Source: Gammaproteobacteria bacterium (GTDB lineage: Bacteria > Pseudomonadota > Gammaproteobacteria > SZUA-140). From it: DNA of 36,029 nt. The DNA lies in contig QIGV01000038.1 in the NCBI GenBank assembly GCA_003230085.1, positions 1 to 36,029 of the forward strand, read 5' to 3'. Below are positions 1-10,626 of this stretch, one piece after another. Under the pieces are notes generated by a model, which was given only the letters and a program-made list of their open reading frames with translations, searched no databases and was not told where the DNA came from. The position numbers and the translations under genes were made by a program. Positions within the stretch are counted from its first letter, which is position 1. Each line of letters begins with the position of its first letter.

Positions 1-23
1 AACAACAATTACTGAGATGACCC

Positions 24-1100
24 ATGATATTGGAGAAGAGGAAAGTGAAGAACAGCCTACGTAAGTTATATACCTGCGGCGTGTTCTGTGTTTCTGCATT
101 GGCCATATCAGGCGTCGTCATTGCGGGTCAAGTGACTCAGTTCGGGCAATGGACCGTCAATAACGGGACCATTGATACCGATCTTTCGTGTCAGGATGTC
201 AATATCGTTTGTACAGTTTTGATGCAAGGGAGCGGCTTTCGCCAGGAACTTGTTGATGCCGGTAATACTGGCAGCTACATCAGGACCATCATAACGGATG
301 ATTCTGCGACCGGTAGTTCAGGGTCACTACCCTTTGAGCAGGAAACCTTCATTCCTTTCAACGGCAACGGCGCAGTTCCGGCTAGTTTTGGTATCGCGCT
401 GAGCAGTGCGGTGCGGGATAGCGCACAGGGTTTTGATAACATCGCGGTAATTCACCAGGATCCTTTTGTCGATGTTAATAGCAACCAGCTGTTGTTTTCA
501 ACTGTAAACCTGACGGCCACAATGAACACCCCGGAGATTATCTCTAACTTCAACTATGCCAGCAATCAACTCACGGGGTATCCTGATCCTGCCAACGATA
601 TTTTTGGTAAAATGCTGGATATCGACGTCGACGTTATGATGGATTGTAACGGTACTACCGGCCAGATGACGGGTGGTGGCATGATGGGGTGCATGGGCGG
701 TGGCGGTGGCATGGGCATGGGCAATTTTCTGGCGCAGCAGCGCTTTGTTCAACGTGCCCGCGAAGGCTGGAATATCGATATTACCACGGGTAATTTGATT
801 GTCTCACCTATTACTGCTGCAGGCTCTCTGGCTCTTGATCCATCGGTGCTTACCGTAGCCTGGAATGAGGGTGATAACATCAGTACTACCTGGATCGCTC
901 AGGCAGATAACCAGGGGAGTATGTTCAGTTTTGACGTGAACTATCAGTCTGTCTCCAATCTTGATTCTGGCAGTACCCAATCTTTTTCCAATAATAACCA
1001 GGGCGGCTTTCCGGCTTTCACAGTAACGCCACCGCTCGATCCCTTTGCATGGGACCCGGTCTTCGGGCCAGCTCCACCCAGTCTTAACACGCCTCAATAA
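24..1100 (+). CDS. Secreted hypothetical protein with N-terminal signal-like hydrophobic segment and Gly/Met-rich stretch
   Basis: 358-aa ORF; N-terminus KRKVKNSLRKLYTCGVFCVSALAISGVVIAG resembles a signal peptide; contains TGGGMMGCMGGGGGMGMG. Start codon uncertain because the window begins just upstream. Confidence 0.7.
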   Translation: MILEKRKVKNSLRKLYTCGVFCVSALAISGVVIAGQVTQFGQWTVNNGTIDTDLSCQDVNIVCTVLMQGSGFRQELVDAGNTGSYIRTIITDDSATGSSGSLPFEQETFIPFNGNGAVPASFGIALSSAVRDSAQGFDNIAVIHQDPFVDVNSNQLLFSTVNLTATMNTPEIISNFNYASNQLTGYPDPANDIFGKMLDIDVDVMMDCNGTTGQMTGGGMMGCMGGGGGMGMGNFLAQQRFVQRAREGWNIDITTGNLIVSPITAAGSLALDPSVLTVAWNEGDNISTTWIAQADNQGSMFSFDVNYQSVSNLDSGSTQSFSNNNQGGFPAFTVTPPLDPFAWDPVFGPAPPSLNTPQ

Positions 1101-1119
1101 GCTTCTCTAAAGAGGGGCG

Positions 1120-1734
<615 letters not shown>

Positions 1735-2082
1735 TTATATAATCTCCAGGATATTTTCTGGTGGACGTCCCAGGGCGGCGCGGCTTCCATTGACAACAAT
1801 GGGGCGCTCAATCAAAATCGGGTCGTCAATCATGGCATCTATCAGATCATCACGGCTCAGTTCAGGATCACCGAGATTTTTTTCCTGATAGACTGCTTCA
1901 TTTTTGCGCATCAATGTGCGTGGTTCCAGGTTCAGCATATCCAGGATATCGGACAATGTTTTGCGTGATGGTGGTGTCTTGAGATATTCAATGACTTCCG
2001 GCTCTATGTTGTGTTCTTTCAGGAGCTGCAAGGTTTGACGGGATTTTGTACAACGCGGGTTATGATACATTATAATAGCCAT
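1735..2082 (-). CDS. arsC: Arsenate reductase (glutaredoxin-type)
   Basis: MYHNPRCTKSRQTLQLL, ERPIVVNGSRAALGRPPENIL are typical of the ArsC/YffB family. Confidence 0.92.
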   Translation of the reverse strand: MAIIMYHNPRCTKSRQTLQLLKEHNIEPEVIEYLKTPPSRKTLSDILDMLNLEPRTLMRKNEAVYQEKNLGDPELSRDDLIDAMIDDPILIERPIVVNGSRAALGRPPENILEII

Positions 2083-2227
2083 GGAATTGTCCTTTATGTT
2101 TTTTAGTACCTTGGTCGGCGTATTCTAACGCGCAATTCCCTGGTAGCCCATAGGTGTGGGGGATGATACCCTGATAATCCCTGCAATATGCCTTGGGTAG
2201 CAATTCTCCTACATAGTATATAGACAA

Positions 2228-2674
2228 ATGCCCAAAAAAATATTCATCGCGATAGTCACTCTGACAGTTTTAGCAGCTTGTACTACGGTGCCTACACAGG
2301 AAATGAGTGATGCGCGCCAGTCTTTGCAGGCAGCTCATGATGCCGGTGCAGACAAATATGCCAGCAAGAATTTAATGACGGCAGAGGATTATCTGACTAA
2401 GGCTGAAAGGGAGCTGGAACTTCGTTTATATAGCTGGGCACGTAATGACGCCATGCTTGCCAAGAGTGAGGCACTTAAGGCACAGGATGTGACGAGTGCG
2501 ATTAAGGCCGCCTTGCTGGCGATAGAATCATCCACTACAGATGGGCCGCCCTTGGTGGCTGCAAAGTCCCTGGTGCAGCAGGCACTTGATGCCTCAGAAA
2601 ATGGCAAGGAAAAAGCCGCTATCAGATTGGCCAATGAGGCGAGGGCGCTTGTGCAGCAAAATCACCTCGAGTGA
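2228..2674 (+). CDS. DUF4398-like lipoprotein
   Basis: Lipobox LTVLAAC after a short signal; helical DARQSLQAAHDAGADKYASKNLMTAEDYLTKAE as in DUF4398 proteins. Confidence 0.75.
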   Translation: MPKKIFIAIVTLTVLAACTTVPTQEMSDARQSLQAAHDAGADKYASKNLMTAEDYLTKAERELELRLYSWARNDAMLAKSEALKAQDVTSAIKAALLAIESSTTDGPPLVAAKSLVQQALDASENGKEKAAIRLANEARALVQQNHLE

Positions 2675-2681
2675 GCCAGCC

Positions 2682-3944
2682 GTGAGTTTCGTCAAAAATG
2701 TGCTTCAGTTCAACATATTCCTGGCACGCCAATTTCGTGATGACCACTGCCTGATCAAAGCTGCATCCCTGAGTTATACCACCTTACTGTCGCTGGTGCC
2801 GCTGCTGGCTGTGATGTTTTCGGTATTGGCTGCTTTCCCCGTGTTCGAAACAGCTGTTGATAACATTCAGGATTATATTTTCAGGAATTTCGTGCCGGCT
2901 TCCAGTGAGGTTGTTCAATCCTACGTTGAGGAGTTCACGCAGCAGGCAAGACGGCTTACAGGGCCTGGCATATTTTTCCTGGTGTTGGTGGCACTGATGC
3001 TGATGAACAGCGTCGACGAGGTACTGAATGAAATCTGGCGCGTTCGTAGTACTCGACGTTGGCTTGCCAAGTTTGTTGTCTACTGGTCAATATTGACCCT
3101 GGGACCCTTGCTGCTGGCAGTCAGTATTGTCTTAACCTCCTATCTGGTTTCACTGCCTATACTATCTGAAATGGATGGGGCTATAGAAAACCTCAAGGCC
3201 TGGTCGTTGTTCATGATGCCTTTCATATCGATGACGATCGCATTGACCTTGCTCTATGTGCTGGTGCCTAACCGTCGCATCAAGTTTCGGAATGGTCTGG
3301 CGGGGGCGGCAATCGCAGCCCTGTTGTTCGAACTGGCCAAGCGAAGCTTTACACTCTATGTCGCCAATGTACCGACTTACGCCACGATCTATGGTGCGCT
3401 CGCCGTGATTCCGCTGTTTCTGGTATGGATCTATGTCTCCTGGGTGGTTGTCCTGCTGGGTACTGAGATCAGTTATTGCCTGACACTGTTTAAAAAGCAG
3501 GATGGCCCGAACAGTCTGGCGCCGCTTGTGACCGCCTATCGGGTTATCGGGCGTTTATGGGAAAGCCAGCAACGTGGCGAGACATTGTCAGAAGAGCAGA
3601 TTATGAAACTGGAGCCGGACAATAGTCGTGAAGGTCTGGCTGAAGTGATGGCAATACTGGAAAGCCGCAAATATATACTCATGGTTGCCGAGGCAGAATG
3701 GATCCTGGCGCGTGATGCTAATGAAATCAATCTGGCAGACCTATATAATGCCATGCGGCAGACCATTTCCGATGTATCAGGTGTGGTAAGTCGTAGCACC
3801 GATCCCCGGAACATGGCGCTGTTTGAAGTCCTGCATGACGCGGATATGGATATGGCGACCAGGATGAATATCCCATTAAAAAGATTGTATCAATCGGCAG
3901 AGATCATGCCGTTAACAGGACAGGAAATAAAGGCGCAAACATGA
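2682..3944 (+). CDS. YihY/virulence factor BrkB family inner-membrane protein
   Basis: DDHCLIKAASLSYTTLLSLVPLLAVMFSVLAAFPVF is the YihY signature. In-frame GTG at 2682 is preferred over the upstream ORF start because the family similarity begins there. Confidence 0.9.
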   Translation: MSFVKNVLQFNIFLARQFRDDHCLIKAASLSYTTLLSLVPLLAVMFSVLAAFPVFETAVDNIQDYIFRNFVPASSEVVQSYVEEFTQQARRLTGPGIFFLVLVALMLMNSVDEVLNEIWRVRSTRRWLAKFVVYWSILTLGPLLLAVSIVLTSYLVSLPILSEMDGAIENLKAWSLFMMPFISMTIALTLLYVLVPNRRIKFRNGLAGAAIAALLFELAKRSFTLYVANVPTYATIYGALAVIPLFLVWIYVSWVVVLLGTEISYCLTLFKKQDGPNSLAPLVTAYRVIGRLWESQQRGETLSEEQIMKLEPDNSREGLAEVMAILESRKYILMVAEAEWILARDANEINLADLYNAMRQTISDVSGVVSRSTDPRNMALFEVLHDADMDMATRMNIPLKRLYQSAEIMPLTGQEIKAQT

Positions 3945-4495
3945 ATCTAGTGGAAAGAATATTTGAAGGGGGATTATGGAAAAGCCGCTATATCGTCCTG
4001 AGTGCAGTGATTTCAAGTCTGGCTGCTGCCTTTGCAATGTTTTATATCGCAACCGTCGATGCGTTTTATACGGTAGTTCATCTTATTGATTATGCTTCGC
4101 CTGCACTGGATACTCTGGCTCGATCCGAGCTGCGCGCCGAAAGTGTAACTCATATTGTGGAAATCGTTGATGGCTATCTGCTGGCGACCGTGCTGCTGAT
4201 TTTTGCCCTGGGCCTGTATGAATTATTTATTAGCAAGATCGACGAGGCCGAGAGTGATAAAACGGCCTCGAAAGTACTGTTTATCACCAGTCTGGACGAT
4301 CTCAAAGCGCGTTTGGCCAAAGTGATTCTGATGATTTTAATTGTGAAATTTTTCGAACATGCCATCAAGATGGCCTTTAATACGCCGTTAGATCTGGTTT
4401 ATCTTGCTGGTGGTATTGCCCTGCTCGGGCTGGCATTGTATTTATCTCATAAAGGCGAGCAGGACCACGGGGGAGATGTGAAACGTGAAGCGTGA
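3941..4495 (+). CDS. YqhA/UPF0114 family membrane protein
   Basis: ATGA overlap with the YihY stop; hydrophobic protein with FEGGLWKSRYIVLSAVISSL and ELFISKIDEAE typical of YqhA-like proteins. Confidence 0.8.
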   Translation: MNLVERIFEGGLWKSRYIVLSAVISSLAAAFAMFYIATVDAFYTVVHLIDYASPALDTLARSELRAESVTHIVEIVDGYLLATVLLIFALGLYELFISKIDEAESDKTASKVLFITSLDDLKARLAKVILMILIVKFFEHAIKMAFNTPLDLVYLAGGIALLGLALYLSHKGEQDHGGDVKREA

Positions 4496-4499
4496 GACG

Positions 4500-5900
4500 C
4501 TAATCAATGTTGCCATCTCGTGCTGCCTTGAGCACCAGAGTATCGAATTCCTCCGCCGACAGTAGTTCTCTTTCCGCGACAATATCCCGTACCGGACGGC
4601 CTGATTTTTCCGATTCCTTAGCGACTTCAGCGGCAGCACTGTAACCAATACGGGTATTCAGCAGGGTTGCCAGACCGACGCTGCTGTGGAGAAATGCCTG
4701 GCAGCGCTTTGTGTTGATCGCCAAGCCTTTCAGGTTGCGTTCGGTCGCTGCTGTCACTGCATTCGTCAGCCACGTCATAGCGTCAAACAAGGCGGAACCG
4801 ATAGCCGGCATCATGACGTTGAGTTCCAGCTGTCCGGCCTGGGTCATACTGGCAATAGCATTGTCCTGGCCAATAACCTGAAAGCAAACCTGGTTGAGCA
4901 TTTCGAACATGACCGGGTTGACCTTGCCCGGCATGATGCTGGATCCCGGTTGTACGGCTGGTAGCATGACCTCTCCGATACCGGTGCGTGGCCCAGAGGC
5001 CAGTAGACGCATGTCGTTTGAAATGCGGGTCAGTTCCAGCGCCAGATCCCTGATAGCGGAAGACAGACTCTGGATGTCACCCATGGATTGCATCTGGGCC
5101 ACGATATCTTCTGCCGGGCGAATCGGCTCACCGGTGAGGCGGGCGAGTTCCCTGGCGGCTGATGGTGCATATCCTGGAGACGTATTTAGACCGGTGCCTA
5201 CAGCACTGCCGCCCAGCCCGATTTCACACAGCGGGTCGCATGTCTTTTCAATGCGTGTCACACAACGTCTGAGCGTCCAGGCATAGGCGCCAAACTCTCG
5301 CCCGACAGTGGTGGGAACGGCATCCTGCAGGTGCGTGCGCCCGCTTTTTACGGTATCAGCATGTTCTGCTGCAATACGCGCATATTCATCTGCCATATTA
5401 TTGATCGCAAGCGTCAGGCGGGGCAGTTTTACCAGTGCGGCAAGACGTATTGCGGTGGGTATGGTGTCATTGGTGCTTTGACCCATGTTGACATGGTCAT
5501 TGGGGTGAATCGGTGTGTAGTCACCTTTGTTGCCGCCCAGCGCGACATTGGCAAGATTGGCAATGACTTCATTGCTGTTCATGTTGTGGCTGGTGCCAGC
5601 GCCTGCCTGGAAACGGTCAACGACGAACTGATCAAGATACTTTCCGGCCAGAATCTTGTCGCAGGCAGAGATAATGGCTTCCGCAGTTGGGTCATCCAGC
5701 CAGCCGGGCTGTCTATTGGCAATGGCGGCAGCGCGCTTAATTTGTACATGGGCTTTGATGAAGTCTGGGTCAGGTTTTCTGCCACTGATGGGGAAATTGT
5801 CTATTGCGCGTTGCGTTTGTACGCCAAACCAGGCGTTTTCAGGTACCTCAAGTTCACCCAGGCTGTCTTTTTCTATGCGGTAACCAGTGTTCTTCATCAT
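4500..5900 (-). CDS. Class II fumarase / aspartate ammonia-lyase superfamily enzyme (aspartase vs fumarase not resolved)
   Basis: Signature GSSIMPGKVNPV, AGAGTSHNMNSNEVIAN, KSGRTHLQDAVP. MFEMLNQVCFQVIGQD is aspartase-like. Preferred ATG at 5900 after GGAG. Confidence 0.9.
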   Translation of the reverse strand: MMKNTGYRIEKDSLGELEVPENAWFGVQTQRAIDNFPISGRKPDPDFIKAHVQIKRAAAIANRQPGWLDDPTAEAIISACDKILAGKYLDQFVVDRFQAGAGTSHNMNSNEVIANLANVALGGNKGDYTPIHPNDHVNMGQSTNDTIPTAIRLAALVKLPRLTLAINNMADEYARIAAEHADTVKSGRTHLQDAVPTTVGREFGAYAWTLRRCVTRIEKTCDPLCEIGLGGSAVGTGLNTSPGYAPSAARELARLTGEPIRPAEDIVAQMQSMGDIQSLSSAIRDLALELTRISNDMRLLASGPRTGIGEVMLPAVQPGSSIMPGKVNPVMFEMLNQVCFQVIGQDNAIASMTQAGQLELNVMMPAIGSALFDAMTWLTNAVTAATERNLKGLAINTKRCQAFLHSSVGLATLLNTRIGYSAAAEVAKESEKSGRPVRDIVAERELLSAEEFDTLVLKAARDGNID

Positions 5901-5975
5901 TATATTTCTCCACAAACTACCCGCGTATAATACGCACCTTATAGATGATCATAGCGTGTTAGGGCGAAATGGGGA

Positions 5976-6245
5976 ATGATGAAATGTATTCGATGTAATG
6001 TTTCTGGACGTGTTCAGGGCGTTTTCTACCGCGCATCGACGCGACAAAAGGCGCTGGAGCTGGGCATTTGTGGCTGGGCGCGCAACCTGCCCGACGGCAG
6101 TGTAGAAGTTATTGCTTGTGGTGAGGAGGCTTCGCTGGATAGGCTGCTGGCATGGCTAGAGGTCGGGCCGTCTCATGCCCGGGTCGAAAAGGTCGATTGG
6201 GCCGATATTGAAGAACAGGTGGTAGAAGGTTTTAGAACGGCCTGA
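5976..6245 (+). CDS. acyP: Acylphosphatase
   Basis: CIRCNVSGRVQGVFYRASTRQKALELGICGWARNLPDGSVEV is the acylphosphatase core. Confidence 0.93.
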   Translation: MMKCIRCNVSGRVQGVFYRASTRQKALELGICGWARNLPDGSVEVIACGEEASLDRLLAWLEVGPSHARVEKVDWADIEEQVVEGFRTA

Positions 6246-6297
6246 GCCTACCAAGGTGCTCCCTTCGTTATCTGCTAACAGCAGATGATTACGACCA

Positions 6298-8745
6298 TTA
6301 TTTTATGCAGACCTTTCGGATGGCATGGATGTCTGTCTGTCCCTGCAGCACTTTTTCAATGCCGTCCTGTTTCAGGGTCCGCATCCCTTCCTGCAATGCA
6401 ACCGCAAGTAATTCCGAGACCTGGGCTTTATCCAGAATTTTCTTCTTGATAGCGTCAGTTGCTTCAAGAAGTTCGTGCAGTCCTAGTCTCCCCTTGTAGC
6501 CGGAGTCTTCACAGGTATCGCAACCGGGGGCGCGAGAGAGCATAAATTTCCCCTCGTCATTAGTGAATTTTTCCTTCCATTCATCGAGAATTTTATGTCT
6601 GACCATGTTGGAAAACTCTTCATCGGCATCCTTGGGGATGAGTTCATAGCAGAATTCGGTCAGTAAATCCCGCAATTCATCACTATCTGGTTCATATTCT
6701 TCCTTGCAGTTGGAGCATAGTCGTTTAGCCAGACGTTGGGCGAGAATTCCCACCAGGGCATCGGAAAAATTAAACGGATCCATACCCATATCAAGCAGCC
6801 GGATAATACTTTCCGTCGCGCTATTGGTATGCAGTGTCGCAAATACCAGGTGGCCAGTCAGGGAGGCCTCAATGCCAGTGCTGGTGGTCTCTTCATCGCG
6901 CATCTCGCCGACCATGATGATATCGGGATCAGCACGCAAAAAGGCGCGCATCGCGGCGGCAAACGTCAGGCCGATTTTGGGGTGTACCTGTACCTGGCGC
7001 AAGCCTTTCTGAGTAATTTCTACCGGGTCTTCCGCCGTCCAGATCTTGCGCTCCGGCGTGTTCAGATGTCCCAGAATCGAATGTAGTGTCGTTGTTTTAC
7101 CAGATCCAGTCGGGCCACAGACAAAAAACAGGCCATATGGCTTGGATATCATATCGATAATGTTTTCCGAGTTTTTATCGCTGAGCCCCAGTTTTTCGAG
7201 AGGGATCGGTTCGCCGCCAGCGAGGATACGCATCACAACATCCTCTTGATCTCCGGTGGTGGGGAGGGTCGCAACGCGCAGCTCGATTTTCAGCATGCTA
7301 AATTTTTTGAAATCGATTTTTCCGTCCTGGGGTTTGCGTTTTTCTGAAATATCCAGATTGGCCATGATCTTGATGCGCGCTATCAGTGCTTTGCGCATTT
7401 TGCTGGGCACTTCATAATAATTCTTAAGGGTGCCATCCGTGCGCAGACGGATCACGGTCTTGTTCTTACCCTGGTAGGGTTCGATATGGATATCCGATGC
7501 GCCCTGATTATGGGCATCGATGATGATTTTGTTGACCAGTTTAACGACGACATTATCAGACGAAGATGATTCATTATATTCCTCTTCCTCTTCCACCCCC
7601 TGATCTTCATCATTACCCATGAAATCATCAAACATCTCGCCTTCGATCTCCGGCGCTGCATAGAGAATATCGATGAGACGCGTCAGTTCACTTTCTTCGG
7701 CCATGACCGGTTCCACATTCAATCCGGTATGAAAACGCACGGCATCGAGGGCTTCCCAGTCCATAGGGTTGACCAGGGCAATGGCCAGCTTCTGATCGTA
7801 GTAGTAGAGAGGTAAGAACTTATATTTCCTGACCAGATCCTCAGGTACTAGCTTGAGTGCCTCAGGATCCAGTTGAAACTGCCCGACATCGACAAAAGGT
7901 ATCCCCATTTTTCTGGACAAACCCTGCTGAATATCACTTTCGGTGACCATGCCCTGCTCAATCAGGATCTGGCCGATTTGCTTGCTCCGGTCCTCCTTTT
8001 GTGCCTGGAGTGCCTCCATGAGTTGATCCTCGTCGATCAGATTCTCATGAATCAGGATTTCACCCAGACGTAGATTGGGCGCACTTTTCTGGTCTTTGAG
8101 GGATGTTTCCAGTTCATTGGTTGTGATGATGGCCTTGGAACGGAGATATTCACCTAGCGGCTGTTGGCGTAACTGTTCCTGCTCTGTCAGGCCTTCATCA
8201 ACCTGCTTTTTGCTGACTACCTTGTCATTGACCAAAAGCTCGCCGATATGGGGTCCGATGCGGTGATCTTCCAGGGCGCTGCGGGGGATAAACATATGAG
8301 CGTACTCTGAACCGTTTTGAGTCGGGTACAGATACAGCCCGGCTCCATCAGTGCGGAAGCCAAAAGTACTACCTTCCAGCTTGTCACCATCCTTGAATGT
8401 CATCCAGAAATCCTGAATCGCATCCGGTAGGGTAATACTTTCCTGCAATTCATTCTGTGGCTGACAGGCACGCTTCCAGCCATGACGCCTTGGCAGGCTC
8501 ATAATTTTAATTTTACTAAAAGAAATTTCCTGGCTGACCTCGTCACCATCGACAATGATGCTTAGCCGCTTCTCTTCTCGCCGGAAAGTTTGGAGATTGC
8601 CCAGATAGCGCTTACCGTCATGAAGGGACAACAACACTTTTTCGCCAGCCTTTATCGGCTGTTCTATCCGGGGATCACAGGATATCGGCTGCAGTAACGG
8701 GATTTCTGCAGGTGTTTGATCTTTATTGGCAGCCGTGCTGGTCAT
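6298..8745 (-). CDS. GspE/PulE/PilB-type secretion/pilus ATPase with N-terminal MshEN-like repeats
   Basis: Walker A GPTGSGKTTTLHSIL, RADPDIIMVGEMRDEETTSTGIEASLTGHLVFATLHTN; repeated LGEILI..NLI..DQL..AL helical units; CSNC and CDTC cysteine pairs. Confidence 0.93.
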   Translation of the reverse strand: MTSTAANKDQTPAEIPLLQPISCDPRIEQPIKAGEKVLLSLHDGKRYLGNLQTFRREEKRLSIIVDGDEVSQEISFSKIKIMSLPRRHGWKRACQPQNELQESITLPDAIQDFWMTFKDGDKLEGSTFGFRTDGAGLYLYPTQNGSEYAHMFIPRSALEDHRIGPHIGELLVNDKVVSKKQVDEGLTEQEQLRQQPLGEYLRSKAIITTNELETSLKDQKSAPNLRLGEILIHENLIDEDQLMEALQAQKEDRSKQIGQILIEQGMVTESDIQQGLSRKMGIPFVDVGQFQLDPEALKLVPEDLVRKYKFLPLYYYDQKLAIALVNPMDWEALDAVRFHTGLNVEPVMAEESELTRLIDILYAAPEIEGEMFDDFMGNDEDQGVEEEEEYNESSSSDNVVVKLVNKIIIDAHNQGASDIHIEPYQGKNKTVIRLRTDGTLKNYYEVPSKMRKALIARIKIMANLDISEKRKPQDGKIDFKKFSMLKIELRVATLPTTGDQEDVVMRILAGGEPIPLEKLGLSDKNSENIIDMISKPYGLFFVCGPTGSGKTTTLHSILGHLNTPERKIWTAEDPVEITQKGLRQVQVHPKIGLTFAAAMRAFLRADPDIIMVGEMRDEETTSTGIEASLTGHLVFATLHTNSATESIIRLLDMGMDPFNFSDALVGILAQRLAKRLCSNCKEEYEPDSDELRDLLTEFCYELIPKDADEEFSNMVRHKILDEWKEKFTNDEGKFMLSRAPGCDTCEDSGYKGRLGLHELLEATDAIKKKILDKAQVSELLAVALQEGMRTLKQDGIEKVLQGQTDIHAIRKVCIK

Positions 8746-8886
8746 GAATAATGTCCAGTGATTAAAAATTTGTATTTCATAAGCTGGTATATATCTTAAA
8801 TTATTTTCTAAAAAATGCCTGTGTGCACTAAAAATTACAGGCTATATAAGCCTTTGTTTCTGGATGCGCCAACTTTAAGACATTAG

Positions 8887-9720
8887 TCACTCAGCTACGA
8901 TACGCATTGACAGGTCGATGGCCTTGATATCTTTGGTGAGTGCTCCGATAGAAACGAAATCAACACCGGTTTTGGCAATGGCGCGTATATTATTCAGTGT
9001 GATACCGCCAGATGCCTCAAGTTTGGCCTGACCCTTGTTTAGTCGTACCGCACGACGCAATTCCTCCTCAGGAAAATTGTCCAGTAATAATATATCGGCA
9101 TGGTGAGATAATGCTTCAGTCATTTCTTCAAGGTTTTCAACCTCTACTTCAATAGGGAGCTGAGTCTCTGTTATCAGGCGCGCTTTCTCAATCGCTTTGC
9201 CAATGGAACCGCAGGCCAGAATATGATTCTCCTTGATCAATATGCCGTCATAAAGACCTATGCGATGGTTGTGGCAGCCACCACAGCGCACCGCATATTT
9301 TTGTTCGCTACGCAGTCCAGGCAGTGTTTTTCTGGTATCCAGTACGGTGACGTCAAGATCCTGAACTCGTTCATAAAATTGGCGCGAGAGGGTGGCAGTG
9401 CCAGACATGGTTTGGAGGAAATTAAGCGCAGTCCTTTCGCCACTTAACAATGCACGCGAATTGCCACGCAATATGCAGAGCTCCTGGTTTTGTTCTGCAG
9501 TCTCACCTTCGTTTATTTGCCACTCTATTTCGATGGCGGGGTCAAGCTGGAGAAAAACGGCATTGAACCAGTCATTGCCGCAAATGACGGCTCTGTCACG
9601 AGCAATTAGCCGGGCTGTTGATGTTTGATTAGCGGGCACTAGCTGCGCGGTAAGATCGCCACTGCCAATGTCCTCAGTCAGGGCTTGTTTGATGGTGTTT
9701 AGTTTGCCGTTAGTCAACAT
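8887..9720 (-). CDS. nadC: Nicotinate-nucleotide pyrophosphorylase (carboxylating)
   Basis: EDIGSGDLTAQLVP, LNFLQTMSGTATLSRQFYE, TVLDTRKTLPGLRSEQKYAVRCGGCHNHRIGLYDGILIKENH. Confidence 0.96.
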   Translation of the reverse strand: MLTNGKLNTIKQALTEDIGSGDLTAQLVPANQTSTARLIARDRAVICGNDWFNAVFLQLDPAIEIEWQINEGETAEQNQELCILRGNSRALLSGERTALNFLQTMSGTATLSRQFYERVQDLDVTVLDTRKTLPGLRSEQKYAVRCGGCHNHRIGLYDGILIKENHILACGSIGKAIEKARLITETQLPIEVEVENLEEMTEALSHHADILLLDNFPEEELRRAVRLNKGQAKLEASGGITLNNIRAIAKTGVDFVSIGALTKDIKAIDLSMRIVAE

Positions 9721-9816
9721 AGTAGGTCATCCTGTAAATTCACGTTGCATGCATCTGTGATAGTATCTTCATTAGACAGTTGTATTGATATTATAATTTT
9801 TCTGCTCAAGATTTAA

Positions 9817-9835
9817 TGAGGCATATATTGCCTCA
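9817..9835. promoter_or_regulatory. Candidate operator: 19-bp palindrome TGAGGCA-TATAT-TGCCTCA
   Basis: Perfect 7-bp arms with 5-bp spacer, between divergent nadC and the DUF1538 operon, about 56 bp upstream of the TTG start. Confidence 0.4.
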
Positions 9836-9891
9836 AAGATCATGATGACGAACAGGAAATGCCAAATTAGAAGAATAAAGCATAATTTATC

Positions 9892-10626
9892 TTGAATAAA
9901 TTACTGGCCGATTTCTATCGATCGATATTTGACAGCGTTCGCAATCTTGCGCCGATTGTCCTCGTTATTGCTTTTTTTCAGATTTTCATTCTGCGTCAAA
10001 ACATCCCTGATATAGAAAATATTATTGCCGGCGCCATCATGGTGGTGCTGGGTTTATCCTTGTTTGTTAAGGGGCTGGAAATGGGCCTGTTTCCCATCGG
10101 TGAGTCAATGGCCCATGCCTTTGCCCGCAAAGGAAGTGTGATGTGGCTGCTGGCATTTTCCTTTGCGCTGGGGTATGGCACGACAATCGCCGAGCCGGCA
10201 CTGATTGTCATTGCGGAAAAGGCGGCAGAGGCAGCGGCTAATGGTGGTGTCATTAATGATGATCCGGCGGCATTATCATCTTACGCATGGTGGCTACGCA
10301 TGACCGTGGGGTTGTCAGTCGGCCTGTCCCTGGTGCTGGGTGTTTTACGTATCATCAAGGGATGGCCAGTGCAGTATTTGATTATCTGTGGTTATGTAGT
10401 GATCGTGGTACTGACCCTGTTCGCACCCGCAGAAATTATCGGCATTGCCTATGATTCTGGCGGGGTTACCACTTCTACCATTACGGTACCGCTAGTGACA
10501 GCGTTGGGTATCGGCCTGTCTTCCAGTATCAAGGGGCGCAATCCCATGTTGGATGGTTTTGGGTTGATTGCGCTGGCTTCATTGCTGCCCATCGCGTTTA
10601 TGCTGGTTTTTGGTATGCTGATATGA
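9892..10626 (+). CDS. DUF1538 family integral membrane protein (first of pair)
   Basis: Hydrophobic; contains [12 protein letters not shown] and [29 protein letters not shown], shared with the next gene. TTG start. Confidence 0.85.
   Translation: MNKLLADFYRSIFDSVRNLAPIVLVIAFFQIFILRQNIPDIENIIAGAIMVVLGLSLFVKGLEMGLFPIGESMAHAFARKGSVMWLLAFSFALGYGTTIAEPALIVIAEKAAEAAANGGVINDDPAALSSYAWWLRMTVGLSVGLSLVLGVLRIIKGWPVQYLIICGYVVIVVLTLFAPAEIIGIAYDSGGVTTSTITVPLVTALGIGLSSSIKGRNPMLDGFGLIALASLLPIAFMLVFGMLI

Noticed and set aside
5331-5930. 199-aa plus-strand ORF opposite the fumarase/aspartase gene
   Set aside because: Fully antisense to the conserved enzyme; no recognisable family.
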